Of a stretch of 64,000 bases of DNA, positions 44,711 to 54,278 are shown one piece after another. This DNA comes from Brachybacterium equifaecis (GTDB lineage: Bacteria > Actinomycetota > Actinomycetes > Actinomycetales > Dermabacteraceae). How positions within the stretch are numbered: position 1 is the first letter of the stretch; the number at the start of each line of letters is the position of its first letter. The stretch spans positions 1 through 64,000 of the forward strand of contig NZ_JAKNCJ010000008.1 in assembly GCF_023509525.1 (NCBI RefSeq), written 5' to 3'. A program made the translations under genes and the position numbers. A model generated the notes under the pieces. The model had not been told where the DNA came from, searched no databases, and saw only the letters and a program-made list of their open reading frames with translations.

Positions 44711-45517
44711 TCAGTCGCCGTCCTCGCGGCGGCGCAGGAACTGCTCGAACTCGCGGGCGATCGCATCGCCGCTGGCCTCAGGGAGGTCGGCGGCATCCTG
44801 CGACTTCTCGAGCCTCGTCACGTACTCCGCGATCTCGGGATCGGTCCGCGAGAGCTCATCGACCCCGCGCACCCACGCCGCCGCCTCCTCCTCGAGCTCG
44901 TGCAGGGGGATCGGCGCCGAGACGTGGTCCTGCAGCGCGCGCATGAGCGCGAGCACGGCCTTCGGCGAGGACGCCTGCGAGACGTAGTGGGGCACCTGCA
45001 CCCAGATCGACGAGGTGCGCAGTCCCGAGGTCACCGCGCTGCGCGCGAGGATCGTGGGGATGCCGACGGGGCCCTCGTAGATCTCCCGGTCGATCCGCTC
45101 CTCGGCCCCCGGCTCCAGGGAGTCCGAGACGGGCAGCGGGCGGGTGTGCGGGGCGTCGGCCAGCAGGGCGCCGAGCACCACGAGACGCGTGGCGTCCAGC
45201 CGGATCAGATGCTCCATGATCTCGCGGCAGAAGCTGCCCCAGCGCAGGGAGGGCTCTGCGCCCTCCACCAGGATCAGCTCCGGCCCCCGGGGCGGGGTGA
45301 CGAGATGGATGCGGGTATCGGGCCAGTCGATGACCTTGCGGCCGTCCTCGTCGAGGCGCGTCTCGGGCCGGTTCACCTGGAAGTCGATGTACTCCTCGGC
45401 GGAGACGCGGGCGACGATCCGCGAGGGCCAGACCTCGAGCAGATGCTCGACGGCCCCGCTCGCGGCCTCCCCGGCGTCGTTCCAGCCGTGGAATGCGCTG
45501 ATGGCGATGCGGGTCAT
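44711..45517 (-). CDS. PAC2-family protein
   Basis: A 268-residue protein of the PAC2 (proteasome assembly chaperone 2-like) family: AISAFHGWNDAGEAASGAVEHLL, LVEGAEPSLRWGSF, VVLGALLADAPHTRPLPV, VQVPHYVSQASSPKAVLALM. The C-terminal third is acidic and helical. In archaea and eukaryotes the family assists proteasome assembly; the bacterial function is not known. The gene lies 2.2 kb from arc-dop-pup-pafA, but no proteasome genes are seen in that cluster. Leaderless start at 45517. It converges with mshC, only 6 nt between stops. Confidence 0.85.
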   Translation of the reverse strand: MTRIAISAFHGWNDAGEAASGAVEHLLEVWPSRIVARVSAEEYIDFQVNRPETRLDEDGRKVIDWPDTRIHLVTPPRGPELILVEGAEPSLRWGSFCREIMEHLIRLDATRLVVLGALLADAPHTRPLPVSDSLEPGAEERIDREIYEGPVGIPTILARSAVTSGLRTSSIWVQVPHYVSQASSPKAVLALMRALQDHVSAPIPLHELEEEAAAWVRGVDELSRTDPEIAEYVTRLEKSQDAADLPEASGDAIAREFEQFLRRREDGD

Positions 45518-45523
45518 CCCCTC

Positions 45524-45529
45524 AGTCTA
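45524..45529 (-). promoter_or_regulatory. -10 box for leaderless PAC2 gene
   Basis: TAGACT on the minus strand, 6 nt from ATG 45517. Back to back with the box of the site-2 protease gene 39 nt away. Confidence 0.6.
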
Positions 45530-45567
45530 GGTCGCCGCCGCGCGCATCAGGCGTCAGGGCCCTCGCG

Positions 45568-45573
45568 TACTGT
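45568..45573 (+). promoter_or_regulatory. -10 box for leaderless M50 protease gene
   Basis: TACTGT ends 6 nt before ATG 45580. Confidence 0.5.
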
Positions 45574-45579
45574 GCCGCC

Positions 45580-46683
45580 ATGCCGACCCCTTCGCTGCGC
45601 CTGCCCGGGCTCCCGCCGATCCGCGTCTCCGGAGCGACCGCGGTGATGGTCGTGCTCATCGCGGTCCTCGTCCAGCCCTCGTTCGCCGTCCTCCCCGCGC
45701 TGAGCGCGGGCGCCGCGATCGGGCTCTCCGTGCTCCTCGCCCTGTGCTTGGTGGTCTCGATCCTGCTGCACGAGCTCGCCCACGCGTTCAGCGCGCGCGC
45801 TGCGGGCGCGCAGGTCGACCACATCGCGCTCACCCTCTGGGGCGGGCACACCACCTACCGCTCGCGGCGCGTGTCGCACGGCGCATCCGTGCTGATCTCG
45901 CTGTCGGGCCCTGCGACGAACCTCCTCATCGGGCTGCTGGCGCTGCTGGCGAGCTCCGCCGCTCCGGACGGCGGGGCCGCTCAGCAGCTGCTGAGCCTGC
46001 TGTCCACGCTCAACCTCACGCTCACCGCGTTCAACCTGCTGCCCGGTCTGCCGATGGATGGCGGCCGCGCCCTGGAGAGCATCCTGGCCGCGGTGCTCGG
46101 CAGCTCCGCCGTCGGCACCAGGATCACCGCATGGATCGGCCGCGGCATCGCCGTGGTCGTGCTGGCGATCCCTCTGCTGTCCCTGGGATCCCTCGACCCC
46201 TCCTACGGCATCGTGCTCCTGATCTGGGGCGCGATGATCGCGATGATGCTGTGGCAGGGGGCGAGCGCCGCGCTGCGCGCGGTGCGGCAGCAGGAGGCGC
46301 TGGACGGCCTCTCCATCGCCGACCTCGCGCGAGGGGCGCGGATCGTCCGGGCGGACGCACCGCTGTCGGCGCTGGAGCAGAGCTCGCTCGGGGCCGAGCA
46401 GGGCGCTCTCGCCGTCGTCATCGGCTCCGACGGCAGCGCGGGGCTGCTGGATCCCGACGCGGTGGCGGCCGTCCCCGCCCATCAGCGCGACCAGGTGCCC
46501 GCGGGCGCGGTCACGGCGTTCCACGGACCGCCCGGGCGGATCTCGAGCACGCTGGAGGGCGAGGCCCTGCTGCGCGTCCTCGGCGCGCACGGCCGGGCGC
46601 TGCACCTGGTCATCGACCCCTCCGGAGCGGTCGTCGGGGTGATCACGGCGGCCGACGTCCGCGCCAGGCTCCAGGGGCGGTGA
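45580..46683 (+). CDS. site-2 protease (M50) with CBS-like tail
   Basis: An intramembrane zinc metalloprotease of 367 residues. Six or so transmembrane helices surround the zinc site: LLHELAHAFSARAAG (HExxH variant HELAH) near residue 62 and NLLPGLPMDGGRALE (~150), which supplies the third ligand Asp. The C-terminal 120 residues are a soluble CBS-like regulatory pair (ALHLVIDPSGAVVGVITAADV is the clearest half; the first half is degenerate). This is the Rip3-like/SpoIVFB-CBS arrangement. In M. tuberculosis the gene Rv2625c has a similar layout; targets are unknown. It precedes trmI by 16 nt. Confidence 0.88.
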   Translation: MPTPSLRLPGLPPIRVSGATAVMVVLIAVLVQPSFAVLPALSAGAAIGLSVLLALCLVVSILLHELAHAFSARAAGAQVDHIALTLWGGHTTYRSRRVSHGASVLISLSGPATNLLIGLLALLASSAAPDGGAAQQLLSLLSTLNLTLTAFNLLPGLPMDGGRALESILAAVLGSSAVGTRITAWIGRGIAVVVLAIPLLSLGSLDPSYGIVLLIWGAMIAMMLWQGASAALRAVRQQEALDGLSIADLARGARIVRADAPLSALEQSSLGAEQGALAVVIGSDGSAGLLDPDAVAAVPAHQRDQVPAGAVTAFHGPPGRISSTLEGEALLRVLGAHGRALHLVIDPSGAVVGVITAADVRARLQGR

Positions 46684-46686
46684 CCC

Positions 46687-46692
46687 TAGACT
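46687..46692 (+). promoter_or_regulatory. -10 box upstream of trmI
   Basis: TAGACT ends 7 nt before ATG 46700, so the trmI-arc-dop-pup-pafA run may start here. Confidence 0.55.
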
Positions 46693-46699
46693 GGCGGGC

Positions 46700-47764
46700 A
46701 TGACCGAATCGCCGCTCGAGCCCGCCCGCACGCCTTCCGCCCCCGCACCGCGCGCGGAGCGGCCCGGACTCGATCGCACGGGGCCGTTCGTGCTCGGCGA
46801 CAAGGTGCAGCTCGCGGATACGAAGAACCGCCTCAACACGATCACGCTCCGGGCCGGCGCCCAGTTCCACTCCCATCGCGGATTCCTGAAGCACGACGAC
46901 ATCATCGGCGCGGAGGACGGCAGCATCGTCACCGACTCCCAGGGCACCCCGTATCAGGCGCTGCGACCGCTGTACGCCGACTACATGATGGCGATGCCGC
47001 GCGGCGCCGCGATCGTGTACCCGAAGGATTCCGCGCACATCCTGATGTGGGGAGACATCTTCCCCGGTGCGCGCGTGCTCGAGGCCGGGGTGGGCTCCGG
47101 TGCCCTCACGACCGCGCTGCTGCGCGCCGTCGGCCCCGAGGGATCCGTCCACTCCATCGAGCGGCGGGAGGACTTCGCGAACGTCGCCCGCGAGAACGTG
47201 GAGACCTATTTCGGCGGCGAGAACCCGGCCTGGACCCTGAGCCTCGGAGACTTCCAGGACACGGCCCTCGAGCTCGCCGCTGAGGGCCCCTGCGCCGACC
47301 GCGTGGTGCTGGACATGCTCGCCCCGTGGGAGTGCGTGGATGCGGCAGCGACCGCGCTCGTCTCCGGCGGCGTCTTCCTCGCGTATGTCGCGACCGTCAC
47401 CCAGCTCTCCCGCACCGCGGAGGCGCTGCGGGACCACGGCGAGTTCACCGAGCCCTACGCCTGGGAGTCCTTCGTGCGGCCCTGGCACCTCGAGGGCCTC
47501 GCCGTGCGCCCCGAGCACCGGATGAACGCGCACACCGGATTCCTCATCACCGCGCGGCGCACCGCCCACGGCTCGGATGCGATGCGCCGCGCGCGCAGGC
47601 CCGCACCCGGATCGCAGCTCGAGGGCGAGCTGAACCACGTCGACAACGACGGCTTCGGCGGCACGGACACCGAGTGGTCGCCCGAGGATCTGGGCGAGCG
47701 CGGGGTCGCTCCGCGCAAGATCACGCGCGCGCTGCGGGACATCCGCCAGGGGCGCGACCGGTGA
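46700..47764 (+). CDS. trmI: tRNA (adenine58-N1)-methyltransferase
   Basis: Makes m1A58 in the T-loop of tRNAs, 354 residues (a tetramer in this family). The N-terminal beta-domain ([21 protein letters not shown]) precedes the Rossmann SAM site [19 protein letters not shown] and the catalytic Asp in [10 protein letters not shown]. The C-terminal ~70 residues ([23 protein letters not shown]) are the usual actinobacterial extension. It is followed by arc with a 4-nt overlap (GTGA). trmI-arc coupling is conserved from mycobacteria to streptomycetes. Confidence 0.96.
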   Translation: MTESPLEPARTPSAPAPRAERPGLDRTGPFVLGDKVQLADTKNRLNTITLRAGAQFHSHRGFLKHDDIIGAEDGSIVTDSQGTPYQALRPLYADYMMAMPRGAAIVYPKDSAHILMWGDIFPGARVLEAGVGSGALTTALLRAVGPEGSVHSIERREDFANVARENVETYFGGENPAWTLSLGDFQDTALELAAEGPCADRVVLDMLAPWECVDAAATALVSGGVFLAYVATVTQLSRTAEALRDHGEFTEPYAWESFVRPWHLEGLAVRPEHRMNAHTGFLITARRTAHGSDAMRRARRPAPGSQLEGELNHVDNDGFGGTDTEWSPEDLGERGVAPRKITRALRDIRQGRDR

Positions 47765-49323
47765 GCATGAAGACCTACCAGGAGATGACCCAGGAGCTCG
47801 AGAAGCTCTCGGTGCACAACGAGCGACTGGTCGAGGGACTGCGGTCGGCCCGCGCGCAGATCGTGCAGCTGAAGAGCGACCTCGAGCGCATCGGCGACCC
47901 GCCGAACTCCTACGCGACGTTCCTCGCCCGCACCGAGGGCACTACGGTCGACGTTCTCCACAACGGGAGGCGGCTGCGGATCGCGACGAGCGCCGAGCTG
48001 GATCTCGACGCCCTGGAACCGGGATCCGAGCTGCGCCTGAACGAATCGCTCGCCGCAGTGGAGGCCGTCCCGGCGCAGGTGACAGGCACAGTCGTGCCCG
48101 TGCGCGAGGCCCTCGCCGACTCCCGTGTGCTGGTGCAGGTGGGCCCGGAGGACGTCCGCGCCTTCCGCCGCGCCGGCCGGATCGCGGATCTCGACCTGCA
48201 TCCGGGGGACCAGGTGCTCGTCGACGGTCGCGCCCAGATGGTCCTCGAGCAGCTCGAGACCGCCGAGATCACCGATCTGGTCCTCGAGCAGGTGCCTGAC
48301 ACGTCCTTCGAGCAGATCGGGGGACTGGCCGACCAGATCGAGGCGATCCGCGACGCCGTCGAGCTCCCGTTCCTCCAGCAGGACCTCTATCGCGAGTACG
48401 GGCTGCGGCCGCCCAAGGGCGTGCTGCTGTACGGCCCGCCCGGATGCGGGAAGACGATGATCGCGAAGGCCGTCGCGCACGAGCTCGCCGTGCGCTCGGC
48501 GCAGGCCCGCGGGGTCAGCATCGAAGAGGCCCTGCAGCGCTCGTTCTTCCTCAACGTCAAGGGCCCGGAGCTGCTCAACAAGTACGTCGGCGAGACCGAG
48601 CGCTCGATCCGCCTCGTGTTCGAGCGGGCGCGCGAGCACGCCGAGTCCGGGCACCCCGTCGTCGTGTTCTTCGACGAGATGGAATCGCTGTTCCGCACCC
48701 GCGGATCGGGGCTCTCCTCCGACGTCGAGACCACGATCGTGCCGCAGCTGCTCGCCGAGATCGACGGCGTGGAGTCGCTCGAGAACGTGATCGTCATCGG
48801 CGCCTCGAACCGCGAGGACATGATCGATCCGGCGATCCTGCGGCCCGGGCGCCTCGATGTGAAGATCCGGGTGCGCCGCCCCGATGCGGTCGCCGCGCGC
48901 GACATCCTCTCGCTCTACCTCGGCCCGGAGCTGCCGCTGCGCGATGATCGCGAGCAGATGCTCGATGAGACGGTGAGCGCGATCTACGCCGACGGCCCCG
49001 GGACCGCCTACGTGCGCCTGGAGTACACCGACGGCACCGCGGAGACCCTGCACTTCCGCGACTTCGTCTCGGGCGCGACCCTGCGCAACATCGTGGACCG
49101 TGCGAAGAAGGCGGCGGTCAAGGACTTCCTCGCGACCGGCACCCCGGGCCTCAGCACCGCGCACCTGCTCGGCGCCGTGCGCCAGGAGCTGCTGGAGAAC
49201 GAGGACCTCCCTTCGGGAGCGCACCCGGACGACTGGGCGCGCATCTCCGGGCGCCGAGGACCGCGGGTCCAGGCCGTGGTGGCGCTGCAGGCAGAGCGCC
49301 GCGCGCAGGAGGGCGCCTCGTGA
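47761..49323 (+). CDS. arc: AAA+ ATPase ARC/Mpa of the pupylation pathway
   Basis: A hexameric unfoldase that recognises Pup-tagged proteins, 520 residues. An N-terminal coiled coil (~1-45, [19 protein letters not shown]) that binds Pup is followed by the OB-fold interdomain (~60-170) and the AAA domain: Walker [10 protein letters not shown] (K231), Walker [10 protein letters not shown], arginine-finger region [11 protein letters not shown]. The C-terminus ends RRAQEGAS and lacks the GQYL peptide by which Mpa docks on the 20S proteasome. GTG 47761 overlaps the trmI stop and has AGGGG 8 nt upstream; ATG 47767 is the alternative. Followed by dop with overlap. Confidence 0.93.
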   Translation: MSMKTYQEMTQELEKLSVHNERLVEGLRSARAQIVQLKSDLERIGDPPNSYATFLARTEGTTVDVLHNGRRLRIATSAELDLDALEPGSELRLNESLAAVEAVPAQVTGTVVPVREALADSRVLVQVGPEDVRAFRRAGRIADLDLHPGDQVLVDGRAQMVLEQLETAEITDLVLEQVPDTSFEQIGGLADQIEAIRDAVELPFLQQDLYREYGLRPPKGVLLYGPPGCGKTMIAKAVAHELAVRSAQARGVSIEEALQRSFFLNVKGPELLNKYVGETERSIRLVFERAREHAESGHPVVVFFDEMESLFRTRGSGLSSDVETTIVPQLLAEIDGVESLENVIVIGASNREDMIDPAILRPGRLDVKIRVRRPDAVAARDILSLYLGPELPLRDDREQMLDETVSAIYADGPGTAYVRLEYTDGTAETLHFRDFVSGATLRNIVDRAKKAAVKDFLATGTPGLSTAHLLGAVRQELLENEDLPSGAHPDDWARISGRRGPRVQAVVALQAERRAQEGAS

Positions 49324-51056
49324 GCATCCCCGACGACGTGCGCACGGCGCCCTCCGGACCCGCGGCACCGACCTCTGCGATGACAGGGCTGCGCACCCAG
49401 CGCGTGATGGGCATCGAGACCGAGCTGGGCGTGCTGCACGCAGACGTCTCCGCCCGCGGCACCGAGCCGACCAGCTCGATCGCGCTCTCCCACCTCGCCG
49501 TCGGCGCCTATGCCCTCCTGGCTCCGGAGGAGGGGCCGCGCGGGCAGCGCGTGCGCTGGGACTACGGCGACGAGTCCCCGCTGCGGGACGCGCGCGGCTT
49601 CGAGATCCAGCGCGCCGCCGCCCACCCCACGCAGCTCACCGACGAGGTCAGCGACGCCCACCTGCCCAGCGTGGACCTCGACGCGCCCCTGCGCTCCCCG
49701 GACTCGCCGCCGCAGGGCGATGATGCCGCGATCCTCGACTGGGCCTCCCAGCGCTCGATCGGCAATGCCGTGCTGCGCAACGGCGCCCGGCTCTACGTCG
49801 ACCACGCGCACCCCGAGTACTCCTCGCCGGAGTTCACCACCGCCGCCGAGGGCGTGCTGTGGGACCGGGCGGGGGAGCGGATCGCGCAGAGGGCGATGGA
49901 GATCCTCGAGTCGATCCCCGGGGCCCCCGCGATCGCGCTCTACAAGAACAACACCGACGGCAAGGGCGCCTCGTACGGCACCCACGAGAACTTCCTGCTC
50001 GACCGGTCCGTCCCGTTCGACCGGGTCGTCGCCGCCCTGCTGCCGTTCTTCGCCTCCCGTCAGATCCTCGTCGGCGCCGGCCGTCTCGGCCTCGGCACCA
50101 GGGGCCAGGAGCCGGGGTTCCAGATCTCCTCGCGCGCAGACTTCTTCGAGGAGCAGGTCGGGCTCGAGACCACCCTGAACCGCCCGATCATCAACACGCG
50201 GGACGAGCCCCATTCCGACGCCTCCCGGTTCCGCCGTCTGCACGTGATCATCGGCGATGCGAACCTCATGGAGACCTCCACCTTCCTGAAGCTCGGCATG
50301 ACCTCCCTGGTCCTGGCCGCTCTGGAGGAGGAGCAGCGCACCGGCGAGGAGATCCTGCCCCGGATCGCCCTGGAGGACCCGGTGCGCGCCCTGCGCGACT
50401 TCAGCCATGACCCCTCCCTGCAGGCGACGGCGCCCGCCGCCGGCGGCGGGCGGCTCAGCGCGCTGCAGATCCAGCGGGCCTACGCCGAGGCGATCCGCGA
50501 CCGCGCGGACCTGCGCGATCCCGAGACCGCCGAAGTGATCGGCACCTGGATCGAGCTGCTCGACCTGCTGGAGGAGGATCCGCGTCTCGCAGGTGATCGC
50601 ATCGAATGGGTCGCCAAGCTGTCCCTGCTGGAGAGCTACCGCCGCCGCGGCGGGCTCGAGTGGGACGATGCGCGACTGCGGGCGATCGATCTCCAGCTCA
50701 GCGATCTGCGCCCGGAGCGGAGCCTGTTCGCGAAGCTCGTGGCCGCCGGTCGCGTGCGCACCCGGGTGACTCCCGAAGAGGTCGAGCGGGCCGTGCTGGA
50801 ACCGCCGCGCAGCACGCGCGCCCATCTGCGCGGGCGCGCCGTCGCCGCGCACCCCACCGCGGTTGCTTCAGCGGGCTGGGACGTGCTCACCCTCGTCGCC
50901 GAGGACGGCGCGAGCGCGCGGATCCGCTTGGCCGATCCGCGCGTCGGCTCCGCCGACTGGTGCGCGCAGCACCACGTCGACCCGGAGGCCGAGCCCGCCG
51001 AGGTGGTCGCCGCCTTCCGGCGCGCCTTGGAACCCGCCACCGAGATCACACCCTGA
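49320..51056 (+). CDS. dop: Pup deamidase/depupylase Dop
   Basis: Converts the C-terminal Gln of Pup to Glu and can also remove Pup from substrates, 578 residues. Glutamine-synthetase-like fold: [11 protein letters not shown] with the metal-binding Glu, [53 protein letters not shown] and [14 protein letters not shown]. It is longer than PafA and contains the Dop-loop region ([15 protein letters not shown], ~120-135). GTG 49320 overlaps the arc stop; an ATG at 49380 just before the conserved core is an alternative start. Pup, which ends GGQ here, needs this enzyme before ligation. Confidence 0.94.
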   Translation: MSIPDDVRTAPSGPAAPTSAMTGLRTQRVMGIETELGVLHADVSARGTEPTSSIALSHLAVGAYALLAPEEGPRGQRVRWDYGDESPLRDARGFEIQRAAAHPTQLTDEVSDAHLPSVDLDAPLRSPDSPPQGDDAAILDWASQRSIGNAVLRNGARLYVDHAHPEYSSPEFTTAAEGVLWDRAGERIAQRAMEILESIPGAPAIALYKNNTDGKGASYGTHENFLLDRSVPFDRVVAALLPFFASRQILVGAGRLGLGTRGQEPGFQISSRADFFEEQVGLETTLNRPIINTRDEPHSDASRFRRLHVIIGDANLMETSTFLKLGMTSLVLAALEEEQRTGEEILPRIALEDPVRALRDFSHDPSLQATAPAAGGGRLSALQIQRAYAEAIRDRADLRDPETAEVIGTWIELLDLLEEDPRLAGDRIEWVAKLSLLESYRRRGGLEWDDARLRAIDLQLSDLRPERSLFAKLVAAGRVRTRVTPEEVERAVLEPPRSTRAHLRGRAVAAHPTAVASAGWDVLTLVAEDGASARIRLADPRVGSADWCAQHHVDPEAEPAEVVAAFRRALEPATEITP

Positions 51057-51070
51057 ACGAAGGAGCGCAC

Positions 51071-51259
51071 ATGTCGCAGCAGAGCATCTACGGATCGGGC
51101 CCCGCCGAGGACTCCGGGGACCTGGAGCAGAGCGCCGGCTCCGGCCAGGTCTCCGCCTCCGTGCAGGGGGCCGACGACATCCTCGAGGAGATCGACCTGG
51201 TGCTGGAGGAGAACTCCGAGGCGTTCGTGCGCTCCTTCGTCCAGAAGGGCGGTCAGTGA
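51071..51259 (+). CDS. pup: prokaryotic ubiquitin-like protein Pup
   Basis: The 62-residue protein tag. Residues 1-33 are disordered and rich in Ser/Gly/Gln; 34-54 form the coiled-coil segment that binds ARC (ADDILEEIDLVLEENSEAFV); it ends FVQKGGQ, with Gln rather than Glu, so Dop must deamidate it. ATG 51071 follows GAAGGAG. It lies 14 nt after dop and 4 nt before pafA. In M. tuberculosis prcB and prcA follow pup; they are absent here. Confidence 0.97.
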   Translation: MSQQSIYGSGPAEDSGDLEQSAGSGQVSASVQGADDILEEIDLVLEENSEAFVRSFVQKGGQ

Positions 51260-51263
51260 CCCC

Positions 51264-52655
51264 ATGGAGCGACGCATCGGCGGGCTGGAGACGGAGCTCG
51301 GTCTCGTCTGCGTGAGGTCCGACGGCTCCAGGGCTCTGGAGCCGGAGGCCGCCGCGCGCGAGCTGTTCCGCCCGGTGGTGGCGCTGGGCCGCTCCTCGAA
51401 CGTGTTCCTGCGCAACGCCTCCCGCCTCTACCTCGACGTCGGCTCGCACCCCGAGTACGCGACCGCCGAGTGCGACGACTGGTGGGAGCTGGTGGCCCAG
51501 GACCGCGCGGGCGAGCGCACCTTCGCCCACCTCGCGCAGATGGCGAACACCGCCCTCGCCGCCAAGGGCGAGGACGCCGTCATCCACCTGCTGAAGAACA
51601 ACGTCGACTCCGCCGGGAACGCCTTCGGCAGCCATGAGAACTACCTCGTGGACCGCCGCGGCGAGTTCACCCGGCTGCCCCGGATCCTCCTGCCCTTCCT
51701 CGCCACGCGCCAGATCCTCACCGGGGCCGGCGGCGTCGTGCGGGAGGAGGACGGCACGAGCCGCTTCGTGTTCTCCCGGCGCAGCGACCACATGTGGGAG
51801 GCGGTCTCCTCTGCGACGACCCGCACGCGCCCGATCATCAACACGCGGGACGAGCCCCACGGGGATCCGCAGCGCTTCCGGCGCCTCCACGTGATCGTCG
51901 GCGACTCGACGATGTCCGAGGTCTCGACCTGGCTGCGCTTCGCCACCACCGACCTGGTCCTGCGGCTGATCGAGACGGGCCGCGTGGTCGAGGTCCCGGT
52001 CCTCTCCGACACGATCGCCGCGATCCGCCTCAGCGCCCGCGACCTCCCCGGGACGGCGCAGCTGCCGCTCGAGGGCGGGGGATCCGAGACCTCCGTCGGC
52101 ATCCAGCAGCAGTACCTCGATCTCGTCGCCCCCCTCGCGACGCAGGACGAGGCGCCGGTGCTGGAGGCCTGGCAGCGCGGGATCGACGCCGTGCGCACCG
52201 GGGATCGCACCTGGGCCGCGCAGAACCTCGACTGGGCGATCAAGGAGAAGCTGTTCGCCCAGGTGTGCGAGCGCCGCGGCGTGGATCTCTCGAGCCCGCA
52301 GATCGATCGGCTCGATCTCGCCTACCACGACATCGACCCGCGCACGGGCGTGTTCTCGTCCCTCCAGAGGCGCGGGCTCGCTCCGCAGATCCTCCCCGAG
52401 GAGAGGATCGCGCGCGCCCGCACGGTCGCGCCGGCCACCACCCGTGCTCACCTGCGCGGCCGCTTCATCACCGCGGCGGAGGAGGCAGGCGTCGATCACG
52501 TCGCGGACTGGACCACGATGCGACTGGTGCGCCAGGGCGCGATGCCCGTGAGCGTGATGGATCCGTTCCAGACCGAGTCCGAGCAGGTCGACGCCCTGAT
52601 CGCCGAGATGGGGGAGATGGGCCGGCGCTCCGCCGCGAGCCCGCCGCCCGCCTGA
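51264..52655 (+). CDS. pafA: Pup ligase PafA
   Basis: Forms an isopeptide bond between the C-terminal Glu of Pup and substrate lysines, 463 residues, glutamine-synthetase/GCL fold. It starts directly with RRIGGLETELGLVC; further motifs are [54 protein letters not shown] and RRLHVIVGDSTMSEV. It lacks the Dop loop, which separates it from Dop. The C-terminal Pup-binding domain ends near VSVMDPFQTES, as in other PafA. ATG 51264 is 4 nt after the pup stop, so the two are translated together. Confidence 0.96.
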   Translation: MERRIGGLETELGLVCVRSDGSRALEPEAAARELFRPVVALGRSSNVFLRNASRLYLDVGSHPEYATAECDDWWELVAQDRAGERTFAHLAQMANTALAAKGEDAVIHLLKNNVDSAGNAFGSHENYLVDRRGEFTRLPRILLPFLATRQILTGAGGVVREEDGTSRFVFSRRSDHMWEAVSSATTRTRPIINTRDEPHGDPQRFRRLHVIVGDSTMSEVSTWLRFATTDLVLRLIETGRVVEVPVLSDTIAAIRLSARDLPGTAQLPLEGGGSETSVGIQQQYLDLVAPLATQDEAPVLEAWQRGIDAVRTGDRTWAAQNLDWAIKEKLFAQVCERRGVDLSSPQIDRLDLAYHDIDPRTGVFSSLQRRGLAPQILPEERIARARTVAPATTRAHLRGRFITAAEEAGVDHVADWTTMRLVRQGAMPVSVMDPFQTESEQVDALIAEMGEMGRRSAASPPPA

Positions 52656-52670
52656 TCCGGCTGCCGGCTC

Positions 52671-52752
52671 TGCTCCGGCGGATCCGACTGCTCCGAATGG
52701 CCGGACTGCTCCGGCGGATCCGACTGCTCCGAATGGCCGGACTGCTCCGGCG
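52671..52752. repeat. 36-bp tandem repeat, 2.3 copies
   Basis: Two exact 36-nt units start at 52671 and 52707, with a 10-nt partial third at 52743. Each contains TGCTCCGGCGGATCCGACTG. It is non-coding and lies between pafA and the FKBP lipoprotein gene. Confidence 0.9.
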
Positions 52753-52851
52753 CACGGGCCTCCCGCCGGATTGTCAGAGCCAGGCCGTACCCTGGAGGGC
52801 GCGCTCGCAGGCCGAGCGCGCCGCAGCCGTCCCCGATCGAAAGGCGCCCCG

Positions 52852-53814
52852 GTGATCCGCCGTCGCACCATGCTCAGCTCCGCCCTGGCCGCCTCGGCCG
52901 CACTCGGCCTCGCCGCCTGCACCGACGACACGGCGGGCGGCGGCGCAGCGAGCAGCGGAGGCTCCGACGCCGGCGGCGGGGCGCCCGCGCTCGAGGCCGT
53001 CACCATCAGCGAGGATCTCGCGACCGAGCCCGTGGTCGAGTTCACCGCGCCGCTCGAGGTCGCCGAGCCCGACGCCCGCACGGTCGTCGCCGGCACCGGC
53101 GAGGCGATCACCGAGGGCGCCACCCTCATCTGGCGCGACCTGTATGTCGATGCGGCGACCGGCGACACCCTCCAGTCCTGGTGGCAGGGCGCTCCTGCGG
53201 GCGGTCTCACCGTCAGCGCCGACACGATCGGCCAGGCGGCTTATGACTTCTTCCTCACCGCGACGGTCGGCTCCCGCATCGCCCTGGCCGGCTGGCAGCA
53301 GGACTCCTCGGGCCAGATGCGCTCGCTGCTCCAGGTCGCCGACATCGACCGCATCGTCTCGCCGCTGCGCGCGGAGGGCGAGGAGCAGCCTGCCAGCGGG
53401 AGCTTCCCCGCGGTGACCCGCGCGGAGAACGGCGCACCGGCTCTCTCCTCCCCGCCGGTCGGCGATCCCCCCGCCGCCACCCAGCGCGAGGTCCTGATCC
53501 AGGGCTCCGGCCCGATGACGCGCCCGGGCGACTATCTCGTGATGCAGTACACCGGCTGGAAGTGGTCCGACGGCACGCAGTTCGACTCGTCCTGGGACCG
53601 CGGCGCCCCGTTCGGCTTCGTGCAGGGCCAGGGTCAGGTCATCACCGGCTGGGACGCCAATCTGCTCGATCTTCCCGTCGGCAGCCAGGTCCTCCTCGCG
53701 ATCCCCGCCGCAGACGCGTACGGCGCCGAGCCCTCCGAGGGGAACCCCCTGGCCGGCGAAGCGCTCCTGTTCGTCGTGGACATCCTCGACGCGGCGTCCA
53801 CCGTCAGCGCCTGA
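52852..53814 (+). CDS. lipoprotein FKBP-type peptidyl-prolyl isomerase
   Basis: A 320-residue exported isomerase. The N-terminus has RRR, a hydrophobic core and lipobox LAAC with Cys23, then a Gly/Ser linker. Two FKBP-like domains follow: a degenerate one (about 75-180, VVAGTGEAITEGATLIWRDLY, SWWQGAP) and a canonical one (~215-315: GDYLVMQYTGWKWSDG, TQFDSSWDRGAPFGF, VITGWDANLLDLPVGSQVLL, AIPAADAYG). Most active-site aromatics are kept in the second. GTG 52852 follows GAAAGG. A cytoplasmic FKBP is encoded 60 nt downstream; a pafA-FKBP neighbourhood is common in actinobacteria. Confidence 0.88.
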   Translation: MIRRRTMLSSALAASAALGLAACTDDTAGGGAASSGGSDAGGGAPALEAVTISEDLATEPVVEFTAPLEVAEPDARTVVAGTGEAITEGATLIWRDLYVDAATGDTLQSWWQGAPAGGLTVSADTIGQAAYDFFLTATVGSRIALAGWQQDSSGQMRSLLQVADIDRIVSPLRAEGEEQPASGSFPAVTRAENGAPALSSPPVGDPPAATQREVLIQGSGPMTRPGDYLVMQYTGWKWSDGTQFDSSWDRGAPFGFVQGQGQVITGWDANLLDLPVGSQVLLAIPAADAYGAEPSEGNPLAGEALLFVVDILDAASTVSA

Positions 53815-53873
53815 GCAGCTCCCACCCATCGCCCCCGCTCTTCCCGCAGCACCCAACCCTTCAGGAGGTCCTC

Positions 53874-54254
53874 ATGGATCGCAGCAAGCCCCAGATCGAG
53901 TTCCCCGGCACCGACACCCCGACCGAGCTCGTGATCGTCGACGAGATCGAGGGCGACGGCCCCGAGGCCGGCCGCGGCGACGTCGTGGACGTCCACTACG
54001 TCGGCGTCGCCCACTCCACCGGCGACGAGTTCGATTCGTCCTGGAACCGCGGCGAGCCGCTGCGCTTCACCCTCGGCGTCGGCCAGGTCATCGCCGGCTG
54101 GGACCAGGGCGTGCAGGGGATGAAGGTCGGCGGTCGCCGCCGCCTGGAGATCCCCGCCGCTCTCGCCTACGGCGATCAGGGCGCACCGCCCTTCATCGCT
54201 CCCGGCGAGGCGCTCATCTTCGTGTGCGACCTGGTCGGCGTCCGGTCCCGCTGA
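53874..54254 (+). CDS. cytoplasmic FKBP-type peptidyl-prolyl isomerase
   Basis: A single-domain FKBP of 126 residues without signal peptide: GDVVDVHYVGVAHSTGDEF, DSSWNRGEPLRFTLGVGQVI, AGWDQGVQGMKVGGRRRLEI, PAALAYGDQGAPPFIAPGEA and LIFVCDL. All the usual FK506-site residues (Tyr, Phe, Asp, Trp, Phe) are in place, so it should be an active isomerase. ATG 53874 has AGGAGG at 53863-53868. It is close to the FKBP12 form of Streptomyces. priA follows 24 nt later. Confidence 0.95.
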   Translation: MDRSKPQIEFPGTDTPTELVIVDEIEGDGPEAGRGDVVDVHYVGVAHSTGDEFDSSWNRGEPLRFTLGVGQVIAGWDQGVQGMKVGGRRRLEIPAALAYGDQGAPPFIAPGEALIFVCDLVGVRSR

Positions 54255-54278
54255 CCCGCTCCGCTCTCGCGCGCACCC

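Noticed and set aside
51260-51263. Proteasome genes prcB/prcA in the pup cluster
   Set aside because: Only four bases separate pup and pafA, and no other gene in the window has an Ntn-hydrolase proteasome fold.
52671-52752. CRISPR-like repeat
   Set aside because: The units are adjacent without spacers and there are no cas genes.
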